A stretch of 64,000 nucleotides of DNA from Trametes villosa (lineage: Eukaryota; Basidiomycota; Agaricomycetes; Polyporales; Polyporaceae), in the NCBI GenBank assembly GCA_002964805.2, contig PUDQ02000001.1:7340001-7404000 (forward strand). The letters run 5' to 3'. The notes beneath the pieces were generated by a model. The model did no database searches and had not been told where the DNA came from. It saw only the letters and a program-made list of their open reading frames with translations. The first letter of the stretch is position 1, and each line of letters opens with the position of its first letter. The position numbers and the translations under genes are program-made. Below, in pieces: positions 9,815 to 23,200 of this stretch.

Positions 9815-12767
9815 TCATCGGTTCTTCTTCGACTCCGCCTTCTTGCCCTTGACTTGCGCGGCGTCCGCCCCTTTCGCCTTGACCTGCGCGGCGTCCGTCG
9901 TCTTCTCCTTGCCAGGCGCGGCTTCCTCGCCAGGCGCCAACACTTGACCGTATTCGTTAACCCGGTTAGGGTCGACACGGTAAATCCATCGCTATAACGA
10001 ACAAACTTCAATGATATGTTCATACCCCGGGTAGCTCGTGTGACTTACCTGGTACAAGAAGATGAGGAATACAACATCGTCGCGGAAGCACGCCAGGCGG
10101 TGGAGTATCGGCATCTTAATACAGAAGCTAGACCACAGAGTAAGTACCGCCAGGACAACGGAGCGAACGCCACGGCACTTACGCGAAGAGATCGTCGACA
10201 ACCTACGAGGGCGTGGTCAGCGGCGTGTCATCATGCGGCAAATGCAAACCACTCACTGTTGACAGGGTTTTGTACACCATAGCCTTCATCGGCATGTGCG
10301 CTACGCTCTTCAGCTTGTAGTTGATGATGAGCTGGGGAATGAGTTGCGCCTGCACGCCGCGTCAGTCGGAGTATACACAGAACCTCTGAGGCGAACACTC
10401 ACGAAGCCAAACATGTACACGAATGAGGTCAGGGTAGAGATCACGAAAGAGTACCACCCTCTGTGCGTCTCGTATAGGAGGGAGTAGACCGTGTACGCCG
10501 CAAGACATGGGATGGTGAAGTAGGAGACGATGCGGAACGCAAGTTTGTCGTATCTGTCAGGCGATTAGTCCGTCATATACGCCCCCTTCAAGATCGACAG
10601 TCAGACGTACTCTTGCGTCTTCTTCTCGTCCTCACTCAGAACGTGTTTGTCTGGCCGTAGAGGTTAGATCGTGGGTGCACCCCAGATGAGACAAACTCAC
10701 CCTTTACGTCGATCTTGTACGGCAGCAATGAGCCCGGCGAAGAGGGTGCAATACTAATATCGACCGCCTTCGTGATCTGCAAAACTTATTTGAGCTCTCT
10801 ACCTACAACCTGACAGCCGGCAGGCCTACCTTCCATGCTTCGATGACAACACCAATGCCGGAGCCCATGAGGATCATCCAGCTCGTCTGCTCGTTGTTGT
10901 CGATGAGGTACAGCAGGATGACGATCTGCACGAAGACATTCGTGACGATCTGTGGCGGGTTAGGCTTCAGCGATACCCTCCGTCCGTACAGCGCGGAGAC
11001 GTACAGTTCTGTATAAAGCTAGTCAGATGCGCGGCTATCCAAAGTGACGAGGGAGGACGCACCTGACAGAGACACCGACGAGCTCCTGCTTCTGCCTCCA
11101 ATGCGACACGTCCGAGCTAAACGCGAGGAACTCAAACCTACACGACCCCGCAGCGTCCATTCAGCCACCCACGTCAACAATCCCTGGAGATAAAGACAAA
11201 AGAACCGCCGACTCACAGCACATGCAGCACGCTCACGAGCGCGGTCAGCCCGAGGAAGTACGGGTTCGTCTCGACGAGCATGCGCTTGACCTCGTCGAGC
11301 TCCGCGCCCGAGCCCGCGCCCTGCTGCTTCGCCGCCTCCGCGAAGCTCTGCGTGAGCGCGGCGAAGATCGTGAACTTCCAGTACGACATCGGCTGGAACT
11401 CGATCTGCAGCGGCACGCGCGGCGTCGTCGCGTTCAGCTCGAAGTACTGCGAGCGCAGGTGCCAGAACTCGTTCGGGAAGACGATCGGCTTGTAGAACGG
11501 CCGCCCGGCCGCGTCGCGTTCGGGCGAGAGCTCGATGTCTGGGACGGTCTGTGAGTTGGGATTTTGGTGCAGCGGATGGTTGGGTATCTACACCGTGCGG
11601 CCGCAGGCTGGACCTGCTGGAGAGGGATTGCCGGGTTGTCCGAGATTAGTGCGAGGGTAAGATTCTAACGAGCACATTTGTGAGTCTAGCCGCCGCACTC
11701 GAGCGAGGTAGAGCGCGCAGACTTACATTATGCCAGTGAGATACGATGATGTCTGCTTGCGGCTGCTCATCACAAGAAATGAGCACTGACAGGTAGTACG
11801 TTGCATGTAACCTACCTCATCCTCATCTTCAGCTTCGGCGCCGCTAGTGGTACCGCCCAACAGGTTCTTCTCCTTTCGTATCCTGGTCTTGGGCATATAC
11901 TTTGTGAGCACTACAAGCACCCACGTTCAACGAGAAGAACGCCAAGCCAGAGTGAGTATTGCACGTACTTGTTCGGACATGGTGAACAGCTTGAGGGTCG
12001 AATTTGGTATCGGAGGGGTCTGGGCTAGCTCCGTCCCGCACAAGGAAGACGTCCGCCCACATCGACCCATTATTCAGTACGCTCTAAACAGTTTCATGTT
12101 AGCTCTACCATCCGTGACCTGATATACTGCAACGGACTCACCGGCGGCAGGTTGATAGTGAAGTCCGCGACACGCTTCTCGTTCCAGTCTCCGAAGGTGA
12201 TATTATTCCACACCAAGCTCGGGAGGTCCGCATCCTGATCCTTCCTGTACCCCGACGTCCACTTGCTAGAGAACACATCACCCGACGGAGATGTCGACAG
12301 GTGTACGTGCATCGCGAGCGGGATACCCAGGGGCCATGCCGGCGCCGCGGCAGTCGGTACCGGGCTCGCGACAGGAGCCTGTCCGGGGACCTGCGCCTGC
12401 GGGACGGCCGCTTGGGACGCCGTCGGGTCCGTCGGCGGGGTCTGTTGCGGCTTCGAGGTGAAGAACTTGCTGACTGCAGGACGCACCGCCCGCCATGGCA
12501 TTCAGCCCCGCGTCCGGACCGGCCAGAAAAGGGAGCGCGGCGTACCGAGCTGCGAAACCACGATCGCCAGAACGACTTGCTAGAACACGAAGCACGTAGC
12601 ACGAAGCCCTGTCAGGAACGGCTGCGCAGATGCAGGCCGCACGGAGCGCGGCCGGGCGCACCTGTGCGATGGCGAAGAACTTGCGCGCGGGGCTTTCCTG
12701 GGCCTCGCCGGCGCCGCCGTTTGCGTTTGCTGGCGCAGCGCGCGCGGGCGCGTTGGGCGTGGACATT
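9815..12767 (-). CDS. CLPTM1 family multipass membrane protein
   Basis: Homologue of cleft lip and palate transmembrane protein 1, an ER/Golgi multipass protein. In animals this family includes CLPTM1 (GABA-A receptor trafficking) and CLPTM1L (a lipid scramblase for GPI precursor synthesis). The N-terminus is an Ala/Pro-rich cytosolic segment. A luminal domain follows with the family blocks FSSKWTSGYRKD, ITFGDWNEKRVADFTIN and FYKPIVFPNEFWHLRSQYFEL. The C-terminal half has several hydrophobic segments, including SYWKFTIFAAL, FLGLTALVSVLHVLFEFLAF, the WRQKQE loop, and LAFRIVSYFTIPCLAAYTVY. The block DDLFAFCIKMPILHRLACFRDD is characteristic. The tail is Lys/Ala-rich and low in complexity. There are about ten short introns and an estimated 640 residues. 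A longer in-frame start (12778) exists. Confidence 0.9.
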
Positions 12768-13340
12768 GCTAAGCGCACCGCCTAGGGGTGTTCCGGTCAG
12801 CTAGGGGCCGTAGGGGGGAGGTGTAGCACCGGAGGAGACCTGCGAGAGCACTGGTACGTCGGGGAAGGAGGCCAAGCGTGTCCTGCTAATCCTGTGCTGG
12901 AGTCGCGCTCCCCGACGCGTAGTGGTCGTTAGGCGCCCAGTGTAATTGACCGGGCCGGTGACCTCGGCTGAGGCAGTCGCGGATGCCTCGAGGAACGATA
13001 GCCTCTACGCACCTTCGGCCAGTATGGCTTTGGCAGAGTAGGTACGTGGAAAATATGAATTTCTCGCTGCACATAGAACAACTGACAATGTGGCTGAAGA
13101 ACAGAACAGGAACAGCAAGGCGTTTGATAACTAGTAGGACCACCACTTCAATACGAATCCGGTTAGTACCATTAAGAGCGGGGTACAGGTGTTTCAAGAG
13201 ATACCGACATGTGCATAAAAAGGCCACGCCATACATGTGTAACAGTGCTGCTGAATATCCTCGAATCGTAGCCTCGACGTTATGTGAGGTGTGCAAGCGG
13301 ATGACGCAAACCATGCTAGTGGCACAGCTTACGGACATGG
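12768..13340. other. Intergenic, CLPTM1 promoter and GST 3' flank
   Basis: About 570 bp between two minus-strand genes. The part near 13040-13260 is relatively AT-rich. No conserved frame or RNA is seen. Confidence 0.5.
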
Positions 13341-14718
13341 CTAGAGCTTCGCTCTCACACCACCAGCTGCTGGTTTGATGACGAAGTTCAGCCTTGGGAA
13401 GTGGCAGTGAACAGGCTGTCCCGCGGAGCCTTGCGTTTCGATCGCGACCTCCTCGCGGTTCAGCGAGACCAGCTTCCCAACGGTGGGCACTTTGCCTAAT
13501 CGCAGCCACCGATTAGTTCAAGGCACATCTCCACCGCACCGGGACGCGCGACGTACCGTTGTCGGAAGGCGTCACGGAAACGACCTCACCCCGTTTGATG
13601 CCCAAGCGGGCGGCCTCCACCTCGTCGAATCCGACGATCTTGGGGTCCTCCGGCGCCGACGACGCGATGATCTCCGCAGCACGCGCGCCGGCAATATTGT
13701 CGAGCACTATCCGCTGCTGCGAGCCGACCTTCGCAATATAATCGGTCGTGCGGGAGATCCACTACGGCTGCCGTTAGTCTCCCTGCGGACGCGACGGGCG
13801 GGCGGAGACTCGGACGTACGGCGATGCTTGCGGGGAACTTCGCGCGATCGAAGAGGTCGCGCAGGTTCCTGAACTGCTGCATCCACGCCCAGGAGAAATG
13901 GACAGTCAGGTCCGCCAGGCTCGGAGTCTCTGTGTCGAAGAGCCATTCGCGGCCATCGGAGAGCTGCTCCTCAAGCAGAGCCTATGTACCTGCGGTGAGC
14001 GTTGTTTGAGAATAGGGGTGGAAGGTCTCCTACGAGGTGGGAAACCAGCCAGCTCTTTACGATTGGCTGGTTTGCTTCCATCGCCTCCGCGTCGATCTTC
14101 TTCCCCAGCCACTGCCACAAGGGTGATCGGTCCGACTGCACATGCCGAACAGGTGAGGAGCATCATACCGAGCTTCTGTCTTTAACAAACTCCGGAGGGA
14201 ACTTCTTATATGGCAGGTTCTCCGCTGCTAGCTGGAAGACCGTGCGGTCTGCATAGGTCATGGCGAACGCCTTGATGAGGCCCGTGTCCGCCTTGCCTCC
14301 CCCTTTCCGCGGGGGGAAGAACGTGGCGTAGCCCTCGGAGGGAGGGAAACGGCGCTCCAGGGCCGCAGCGATGAGGCTGCTGTCGCAGTAGACGTCCCTG
14401 CCAATGGCGAGGATGGGAATGCGACGATAGGTTACTCCGAGACGGTCAGCCAGGTCTGGGCGAGGCAACGTCGTGGAAACCTTTCCGGACGGCTCATTGA
14501 GAATGATCGGCCGCAGCAACGATGGAAGATATGATTCACCTCGACCCTCGAGTGGGCGATCTGTTTGACCGCCAGCAGGTTCTTGACCTTCGTGGCGAAA
14601 GGAGAAGCATCATAACTAGTAACGCGAGACGCATGTCAGCCATACAACGCTGATCCACGGCGTCCTGCGGGTGGACGTACTGATACAAGACAACGGGAAC
14701 GTTCGAGGTGGGTGCCAT
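13341..14718 (-). CDS. Glutathione S-transferase-like protein with extended C-terminal domain
   Basis: The N-terminal thioredoxin-like GST domain starts VVLYHYDASPFATKVKNLLA, formed by splicing a GTACGT...CTAG intron. It continues with LPRPDLADRLGVTYRRIPILAIGRDVYCDSSLI, a typical cis-Pro and DSS glutathione-binding region. The alpha-helical C-terminal domain contains LADLTVHFSWAWMQQF. It is followed by an atypical extension of about 110 residues (IKRGEVVSVTPSDNGKVPTV and FVIKPAAGG) that looks like a small beta module absent from classical GSTs. This arrangement matches fungal GST_N proteins with an uncharacterised C-terminal domain. About 330 residues in several exons. Likely a cytosolic conjugating or lipid-handling protein; catalysis is not proven. 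It is divergent from chitin synthase. Confidence 0.85.
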
Positions 14719-15741
14719 GTTGAGTTAATCTCTGGCAACCTTCGCGGCGAGGTGAGGTGAGGTTGCGGGTAAGTGACAAACTCAGGAGTCCCGCGAGCAC
14801 AAGCAGAGACGTTCACAGGAGGCGGGGTCAGTATAACATTCACGAGTCCGGGGTAAGGAGTGCATAGAAGACCGGGTTGCGGGAAATCCGTCGCCCGAAC
14901 GCACGAGCGTCTGCACTATACCCCAGATCCAGATTTCTTGGGCCGATCGATCGAGGAGGGCCACCTCGTAGCGCCGGCGGTTATGCAACATAAAGCAGAC
15001 TTGGCAGATCGCGACTCAGATATGTTGTAGGTCCTCGACACAGGCGGCTGGCGGTTACGTTCAGCGCACACTGCACGCTCGGGATGTTCACCGCCCTCTG
15101 CGGGTAGGCCGGCGTACATGCAGCTGGCGGGACTTGGAAGCGTGTCTATAGGCTGCGCTCATCAGATCTAATAATGATATGTAGCCGCTTGAAACCAGCG
15201 GCCGTGGCTGCGGCACGACAAGACTGAAGGTTCGCCCATGCCCCCGGACACCCTGCGCCCATAGTTTCCTGTTGCCACACCCCGGATGTCCGGCGCTTAC
15301 TCTCCAACCACTACGGTTGAAGCAATCTGCCCGCCTTACGGGGATACCTCCGCGCTACTGATATGCGACATATCATTAATAGGCTTGCGGGCTATGTTGG
15401 CCGTCTCGCTGTGGGTGGTCGGAGGTGCTCAGAGCTGTTTTCGGTGGGACGCTACGAGACGGTGAAGACGCCCACGGCAAGGGGCAGCTGTGCGCGGGAA
15501 AATGGGACAAGAATAAGCAGACCAACGCCGCTGAAGGAGGACACCGCCCTAAAGTAGGGTGGCCGGAGTCTGCGCTATGGCTGGAAGGCGAGGGCGATGT
15601 CAAGGCGCTCTGGGGTTGCGCTGGTACAAGAACGCCCGTCCGCAGATTGCTGCACGACTTCCACGACACCACCGTCCCCGGCAGGCCCGCTAACGACCCC
15701 CGCCAACCACCGCCGCCCCCGTCGCGCGCCCTCCACCCGCC
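14719..15741. promoter_or_regulatory. Divergent promoter region, GST-like gene and chitin synthase
   Basis: About 1 kb between divergent starts. The part next to chitin synthase (15640-15740) is C-rich (CACCACCGTCCCC and CCGCCGCCCCCGTCGCGC), like a leader. No coding frame with splicing or a domain was found, and no clear TATA box. Confidence 0.45.
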
Positions 15742-18700
15742 ATGGCCCAGGACGAACGCCCCCCTCTGCCCTCTTTGTCTCCGGCCTCCGATGACCACAC
15801 CCTCACGGACCCCTTCGCCGACCGCCACCGCCAGATCAATTTTGCCGACCCGCGCGTGCCTTCGCTGAACATGCCCGCGCCGTCGGATAGCGTGGTGTCG
15901 TTCCCGAACGAGTTCGGAACCCTCGACCAGTACGATGAGGAGGAGGACGAGAAACGCCCTCTTAACAGAGGCGCGGGGTCGTTGTACCCGCCTGCGTGAG
16001 TCGGCGACCGCGTCTCCGCAGTAACACCGCATGCAGTGCTCACCCTGGACGCGTAGACAATTCGACCCCAACGCGTACGGGGACCCCTACGGCCGCCCGC
16101 TTTCGGTGGCCTCGACGTCCTCAACCGGTGTTGAGTCGCAGTGGAGGCGCCGGCAGACAATCAAGCGCGGCGTGACGCGCAAGGTTAAGTTGACGAAGGG
16201 CAACTTCATCACCGAATACGCGGTCCCGAGTCCGGTGTTCTCTGCTATAGAGCCGAAATGGCAGAACAGCAACACCACCGAATTCTCGTGAGTTTCCACA
16301 TCTTGCGCGTCTTTCTCCCTCTAACATGAATGCAGGCACATGCGGTACACGGCGGCTACGTGTGACCCCGATGACTTCTCCGAGGCCAGCGGCTACAGTC
16401 TGCGCACGAAGATGTACAACCGCCAGACTGAGCTCCTCATTGCCGTCACGTCGTACAATGAGGACAAGACGCTCTACGCCCGCACCCTGCACGGTGTGAT
16501 GCTGAACATCCGTGACATCTGCAAGACGAAGCAGTCGAAGTACTGGCGGCGTTCGGCAGAGGAGGGCGTGCCGGGTTGGCAGAGAATCACCGTGGCGCTC
16601 ATCATTGATGGTCTCGAGGCCATGGACAAGACGGTGCTGGATATCCTGGCTACTGTCGGTGTGTACCAGGACGGTGTCATGAAGAAGCAGGTCGACGGGA
16701 AGGAGACAGTCGCGCACATCTTCGAGGTATGATAGCTGTCTATATTCCGGTGACAGCCATTGACGCTCTCGGCAGTACACGACTCAACTGTCCGTCGACG
16801 CGACGCCGCAGCTGGTCGTTCCTCACGCGGATGACCCCAACAACTTGGTTCCCGTGCAGATCATCCTCGTTATCAAGGCGAAGAACCAGAAGAAGATCAA
16901 CTCTCACCGATGGCTGTTCAACGCCATTGGTAAGATGCTTGAGGTATGTGAGGATACCGAGATTCCCTAGGACGCTCCCTCACCGCGGTTTTAGCCTGAA
17001 ATCTGCGTTCTCCTTGATGCCGGTACGAAGCCTGGGCGCAAGTCCATCTACTACCTGTGGGAAGCCTTCTACAACGACCCTCACCTCGGTGGCTGCTGTG
17101 GTGAGATCCACGCCATGATTGAGGGCGGCAAGAAGCTGCTCAACCCTCTGGTCGCGGCCCAAAACTTCGAGTACAAGATGTCCAACATTCTCGGTATGTC
17201 CCTATTCGACATGATAATCCGTACGTCATACTGACGTTGGGCGCCGACAGACAAGCCGCTGGAGAGCAGCTTCGGTTACGTTTCCGTGCTCCCCGGTGCC
17301 TTCTCCGCATACCGGTACCGAGCCATCCTTGGCCGCCCCCTGGAACAGTACTTCCACGGAGATCACTCCTTGGCGGACCGCCTGGGCCCGAAGGGTATCT
17401 ACGGCATGAACATCTTCACCAAGAACATGTTCTTGGCGGAGGATCGTATCCTCTGTTTCGAGCTCGTCGCGAAGGCCAACGACAGGTGGACGTTGACGTA
17501 CGTCAAGCCCAGTAAGGCTGAGACGGATGTCCCCGAGTCCGCTGCCGAGCTCATCGGTCAACGGCGGCGCTGGCTGAATGGTTCCTTCGCTGCGTCGGTC
17601 GTACGTCCACCTTTCTCATCTGCATCTTGAGCGCTAAGTTGACGTCCAAACAGTACGCTATCGTCAACTTCTTCAAGCTGTACCGTTCCGGCCACGGTAT
17701 CATTCGCATGTTCTTCTTCCACGTGCAGGCACTGGTGCGTATATGCGCTTCGTCCGTTGCGATGCGACCGTGCTAACCGCAGGTTTAGTATAACGTCTTC
17801 AGTCTGGTCTTCTCGTGGTTCGCGCTCGCGAACATCTGGCTCACGTTCTCCATCATCATCGACCTGCTCCCCAGTCAAAACATTATCTTCTTCGGCACTG
17901 CTACTGTGGTAAGGATGGTTTCTACTATCATCCGAGGGCTGCTCTCTGACGTGCTTCACAGACTCACTGGGTTAACCTCGCCCTGAAGTGGATCTACCTC
18001 GCGTTTTTGGGTCTCCAGGTATGCTGCACTCCACCCTGGCTAAGGATTCCGCACTGAGCATTTTGTAGTTCGTCCTCGCTTTGGGCAATCGGCCAAAGGG
18101 TGAACGGGCGACGTACAACATCACGCTCTGGTATGTCTTCCACTGCTAAAAGCTTGGTTATGCCATATTCACCGTTCACGCAGGGTCTATGGTGTTTTGG
18201 CCGTGTACTTGCTTGTCTGCTCATGGGCGTTGACCATCGTGGCGTTCAAGGTAAGAGCAGCATGAGCGCGCGTGCTGTGATTTGACTGACAGCCCCTCCC
18301 GCGTGAAGAACATCCCCGCATTGCTGAGGGCTCAGCATTCGACGGGAGACATCATCAAACAGTTCTTCGTCCCGCCCATCGGCGCTCTGATTGCCGCCAT
18401 GTTGTCAACATTCGGTCTTTGGTTGATTGCCTCACTCCTCTACGTGCGTACCATCGTGATTTTTGTCGCATCTCTCGCTGACGCATCGCATATGCAATAG
18501 CGCGACCCCTGGCACATCTTCTCCAGTATGCTGCAGTACCTGTGCCTGGCGCCCAGCTTCACAAACGTCCTCAACGTCTACGCCTTCTGCAACCTGCACG
18601 ACGTCTCGTGGGGCACGAAGGGCAGCGACAAGGCGGAGGCGCTGCCGTCCGTGTCGTCGAAGAAGTCCAAGGACGCGGAGGCGGCGGTCGTGGAGGACAC

Positions 18701-19125
18701 GACGCGCGCGAAGGAGGACCTGGACGAGGTGTTCAAGGAGACGGTCACACGCGCGCTCACGAAGCTCGAGACGAAGGAGGTGATCGAGAAGCCGACGATG
18801 GACGACGAGAACAAGACGTTCCGCACGCGCCTCGTCGCGTTCTGGATGCTCAGCAACGCCGCGCTCGCGGTCGCGATCCAGAACCTGAACGGGCTCGACA
18901 GCGGCGACGAGGCCGCGGACGAGAAGCGGCTCGTCGCGCGCCAGAACACGTACTTCGCCGTTATCCTGTACGCCACGTTCGGCCTCGCCGCCGTCAAGTT
19001 CGCCGGGGTACGTCTTCTTTTCGCGTTTGCAGTCGTGTCGTCCATTGAAACTAACGTGTGTTGCTTTATAGTGCCTGTTCTACTGGTTCAAGAGGAACCT
19101 CTTCCGCTGCTGCCGGCGCAACTGA
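15742..19125 (+). CDS. Chitin synthase, division 1 (class I-III type)
   Basis: Plasma-membrane glycosyltransferase polymerising UDP-GlcNAc into cell-wall chitin. About 870 residues in roughly 14 exons. The order is a hydrophilic acidic N-terminus, the Chitin_synth_1N block ([19 protein letters not shown]), the catalytic GT2 domain, then a cluster of transmembrane segments. Visible catalytic features are the [20 protein letters not shown] block, a [18 protein letters not shown] acceptor region, the AEDR motif and the [10 protein letters not shown] signature. Membrane segments include [20 protein letters not shown] and [20 protein letters not shown]. An intracellular Lys/Glu-rich insert (18610-18800) precedes the last two membrane segments, and the protein ends [15 protein letters not shown]. 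It lacks the myosin motor and cytochrome b5 domains of classes V and VII, so it belongs to division 1. Exact class needs a tree. Confidence 0.95.
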
Positions 19126-19710
19126 GCCGTGGCGGTGCGGCATGGACATGTTTACATCCGCTCTCGTTGCTGTGTTTTTCTCTCTCATGGAAGCTTCCAT
19201 ACCCGGGTCATGGACACTTCGTGCTACGCTCGTACTAGGAGGATTTTCCCATTTCGATAATGATTCATGTGTTCGTGACGATATACTATTGTAGTTATGC
19301 TCGGGGCTTCTACATGCCCCACCGGACTCGACCTGGTCTTCTCCGGTAATAGAAGTGGACAATGAACGATGCCCTTGCACTATACATAGTTGCAGTCTTC
19401 TGTGGCGGTATGAACCAAATAGCATAACGCAGAAAACCTGCGGCTTGTCGTGGTCGGAGGATCGCAAATGCACGCATGAAGGAATCACAGGTTGTACATC
19501 GTTCACATAAGACGAGGAACCACGCCTCGGATAGATGCGGGCAAGAATACATGTGCACTTGGCACTACGGAGGAGTCGTGGATGTCGTGATAGCAAAACA
19601 AAACAGGACGAACGGCGAAGCTACGATGACGCGAGACATATAGTCGTACAGAGACAGGTCGCCCCCAGTGGCGATCCCCAAGATGTGCGTGTGGTGGAAG
19701 ACGAAGTCGT
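19126..19710. other. Intergenic, convergent 3' flanks
   Basis: Convergent ends of chitin synthase and the Spo12-like gene. The sequence has lower GC than the genes and no supported feature. Confidence 0.5.
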
Positions 19711-20238
19711 CTAGAAGGGGTTCTCGTCCTCGGCCACCTTGCCCTCTGTTGATGGCTGTGCGTCTGCGCGGGGGGCGTCTTCGGAATCAGAGTCGGAACC
19801 GGTGCTCTCCTGCTGCGAGAACAGGGAAGGCATGGGCTTCGCAACACCCCTGTAGTCGACGGTGATCAGCGATCAGGACACACGGGGACGCACTACTACA
19901 TCAACTCACTTCGCGAAGTGCTTCTTCTTGGTCGCGTTCAGCTTCTGGCTGACGGGAGTGACCATGTTGTCCGTAGGCGAGACATAGGTTGGGTTGCTAA
20001 ATGGAGCTCAGCTGCGGTTCAAGACGGCTATGTGCACCCAAGGTGCTTACTGCGACTTCGCGAACTTCTTCGCGAGCAGGGCCTTCGCGCCCATACCAGG
20101 AGCCTGGTTCGCGAGACCATTCGTCGCGTTGCCGAGAGGTGCCTGAGGCACGACGACATGCGCGGCCTGCGATGGGTTGTGGAGGGGCTGGATGGGCGTG
20201 CCAAAGGGCGTGTCGTTGGGGGTAGTGGTCGCAGACAT
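19711..20238 (-). CDS. SPO12: Spo12 family mitotic-exit regulator
   Basis: Small nuclear protein of 137 residues from three exons (20238-20051, 19996-19910, 19849-19711). The Spo12 box is complete: NPTYVSPTDNMVTPVSQKL, then NATKKKHFAKG, across exons 2 and 3. In yeast, Spo12 acts in the FEAR branch that releases Cdc14 at early anaphase. The box carries SP and TP sites expected to be CDK or Cdc14 targets. The N-terminus is Thr/Pro-rich and disordered, and the C-terminus is acidic and Ser-rich, ending ENPF. The first intron lies just before the box. The length is normal for the family. MOB1, another mitotic-exit component, lies 36 kb away. Confidence 0.9.
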
Positions 20239-23200
20239 GGCGCTGGGTTCTGGTAGGGTCTGGGGATGAAACGAGTGGGACGGCGGGTGCAGGGGCAGCA
20301 GAGGACGCGAGGAGGAGGTGGTTGTGAAGGAAGCTGGGGTGTGGCTGACGAGGTTGGAGTTGCTGTTCGTTTTGTCTACGCGCGCCTTCTAAATTGAACA
20401 CCACGTGCACCGTGGTCGCGTCGTGCCCCCAACCACGTGGCCGTGTCTCCCTCCGCCCAGTGCCTGCTTTCTACCGCGACGACGGTCGTCGTTTGCTCTG
20501 TCGTGTCTCTTATGTCTCCAGCACCGTACATCAACTTGGGCTCGACACAGGCTTTTCTACCAGGTTTTACGCACGTTTGGCAGTGAACCAAAACACCTGG
20601 TGAGTGCCTGGTGTGTAGCTGCTATGCAGTAATTCACGAAGCTGGGCTGGCAAGCCTCCATTACTCCTGTCAAGCTGCTTGAAAGGTTTCTCGCTCACAG
20701 AAATCCACCTTCTGCTCAATCCCTCTCCGTCTCTACCGTTGAGTGCGAACTGCAGGAGTCTCCGGGACGGTATCTTTCCCCCTGCCCACCCTCAAATCGA
20801 TATCCTCCAATGGCCAAGAGAGCGCAGCCCGAATTGACACAACGAACGAGAGACCCTGCACTATCTACACCCTCTCCCGCGATAAGGCCTTGGCTGCGCC
20901 CACTCGCGCAAACAACGGAACAACGTCCCCCAAAACTCAACTGTCGGAAGCTAGCAGTCCAGCTCCATACACGGGTCAGCCCCCGAGCTCGGGGTGGAGG
21001 GTCTGCTCCCGCTGTTTGGTCTGGTGCGTTCGCGGTGCAGCTTACTCTAGTTCTGTCTTATCATGCCTTGCGTGCAGCATTCACCGTCAGACACATTCCC
21101 TGGAAGACAAGTAATGCATGCGCGCTCCTCCGAGCACGGACATTCAACGTCCAACGTCCGACGCCCATTGTCATCCCCATCACCACGACCTGCGGTTTAC
21201 AGCAGCGTTGCTCTGTGGCTGAAGAACGCCGCCCTGCGCGAGGCTGTCTACCGAGCGCGCCATGTGCGACGCGGGCCCGTTATCTCTGCCATTATGACAC
21301 CGACGCCCCCAAGAACCGAAGGTGCGAGGGCGATGATGAAAGCTACCGTCCCCCCGTTCCTGCAGCGTCCAGGCGCGGTGACGCACGCCGGCAATAACGC
21401 TGCCCAACGCAGGCCCGCGCTCACACACGCAAGCGCGTCCGACGGGCGCAGTGCGCCCGCGCGTATGTCGGAGGGCGAACTCGGAACTGCCCCAGCAGCA
21501 CTTCCTCCGGGCACCTCGCCTTCGGCATGCCTCGTTCCCAAGCATCAGCGTCCGCCCCGTCCGTGTCACCGTCGGACCTCCGAGGGCGACATACTCAGAC
21601 TGCATGCGCACCATCCGGCATCTATCCGCCAGGGGGTTCCAACTCCGTTCCATTGCCACATCTAACTAGCGTGGCTACATACAGTTTAGCTGCTCGCCCA
21701 GCTCAGCTGCATGCGCTCATGCATACAGTCGACTCAACTGGCCCGCCGCTGCACGCAACGTCAAGCGGAGATGCCCGACGAATAGGATTTAGACAGGCCT
21801 GCACACCTCCCGCGCGCTGGGCCGGTATCACGCCGGCGCGCCCACTCGGGACATTCGCTCCCTCGCCATTTTCCCGAGCCGCGCGCGACATCTGCCCCGG
21901 GCGGCTCCTCGGGCGTACTTAGTCGCCCCCCCCTGCTCCGGGCCCTGCGTGCGCGACCGCGTCTCGCGTGCCTGGCACGCCGCGTCTGCGTGGCTCTGGC
22001 TCTTCCGCGGGCCCGAGCGGACGCGCTAGGGCCGTAACGGGGTGCGCGGGATCCCACAGCGCACGAGGTGCGTTCGCACCCCCGCTCTGCACGCGCCGGA
22101 TCGTCGCCGCCGCATTTGCGCTTGCCACCGCGCGTGCTGCCAGGGAATTGTCACCGGGGGGTGCTGGGCCCCGTCGCGGTGGCCGACGCTCTCCGAATCC
22201 CGCCTCGTGGATACCGGGCGGGCCTATGGCGTGCGGCCGTGCGGGACCCGGGCCCGAGTGCGCGGACGCGTTCAACCGGCGTCGAAGCGCAGGGGAGGGG
22301 CGAGGCCAGCGGGCGGGGCGAACTCTCGAGGGCGCAAATCCGGGCATCTGAGATTCATCTGCGTGTGGAAGACTGGAAGCGGGGGGCATTAGTGTGGGCC
22401 TTCTGGCGGGGCTTCTCACCTGCGCCGCGGGGTGCAATAGTGGCGACTCGAGCCTTGGAGGAAGCAGTTCCTCGGACGGCGACCTCAGTGAAGTGCAGGC
22501 GAGACGTTCGCCATCGCGTTATCAGGGCTCATCGCTCCGGGTTGCGTGCGGGGGTGCGGAGACGATGGGCGATGGTCGATGGGCGAGCGCCTGGCGGCCC
22601 GCGCGATGCACGCTCGCCAGTCGTGTGCCCACTGCTCCCGCGTAAACGGTGCGCACGGCCGAGTGAAGGAGTTGACTCGGCGTGGCCAGCGCGCCTGATG
22701 GCTGTCAGAGGAGCATCGAGAGGTGGAGTGTGCGCCTGATGCAGAGAGGAGAGCTAATGGGAGATGCCTTGTGATTCTGGAGTATGTTGCGGGGGCGGGG
22801 TCGTCTGACGAGCTGCAGGTACGCGGGGTGCGTTACACGCCTGCAGGCTGGAGGATGCTCGGGAATTGTGGGCGAGCGTGTTGGGAGTGACGGCAGGATG
22901 CTATCTGGACGCCGTCGTGCGTTCGCGGTTGGGCCGGGTACTGTAGAGAAGCCGCATGCGGGGATATGTGTGGGCGTCCGTGGAATGTGCATTGCAGCAC
23001 GATGCGCTAAGACGGGTATAGGATGGCGTGGAGGGGCGGAATATTAGCAGGAGGCGAAGATTGAAGCGTACCGAGACCGGCGGGCTGGGGCACGCGGAGG
23101 ATCGATTGGGCAGGGGATTGGAGGGGATTGGACGATGGCGAGATGGAGAGGTGAAAGAGAAGACGAACGTGGTGATGGTGGTCGACAGGAGAGGGCACCT

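Noticed and set aside
15376..16071. Minus-strand 231-codon frame
   Set aside because: Lies antisense to the chitin synthase start and promoter.
20810..21397. Plus-strand 195-codon frame in the GC-rich block
   Set aside because: Overlaps equally long frames in other registers, with no splice sites or domain. The region is reported as a finding instead.
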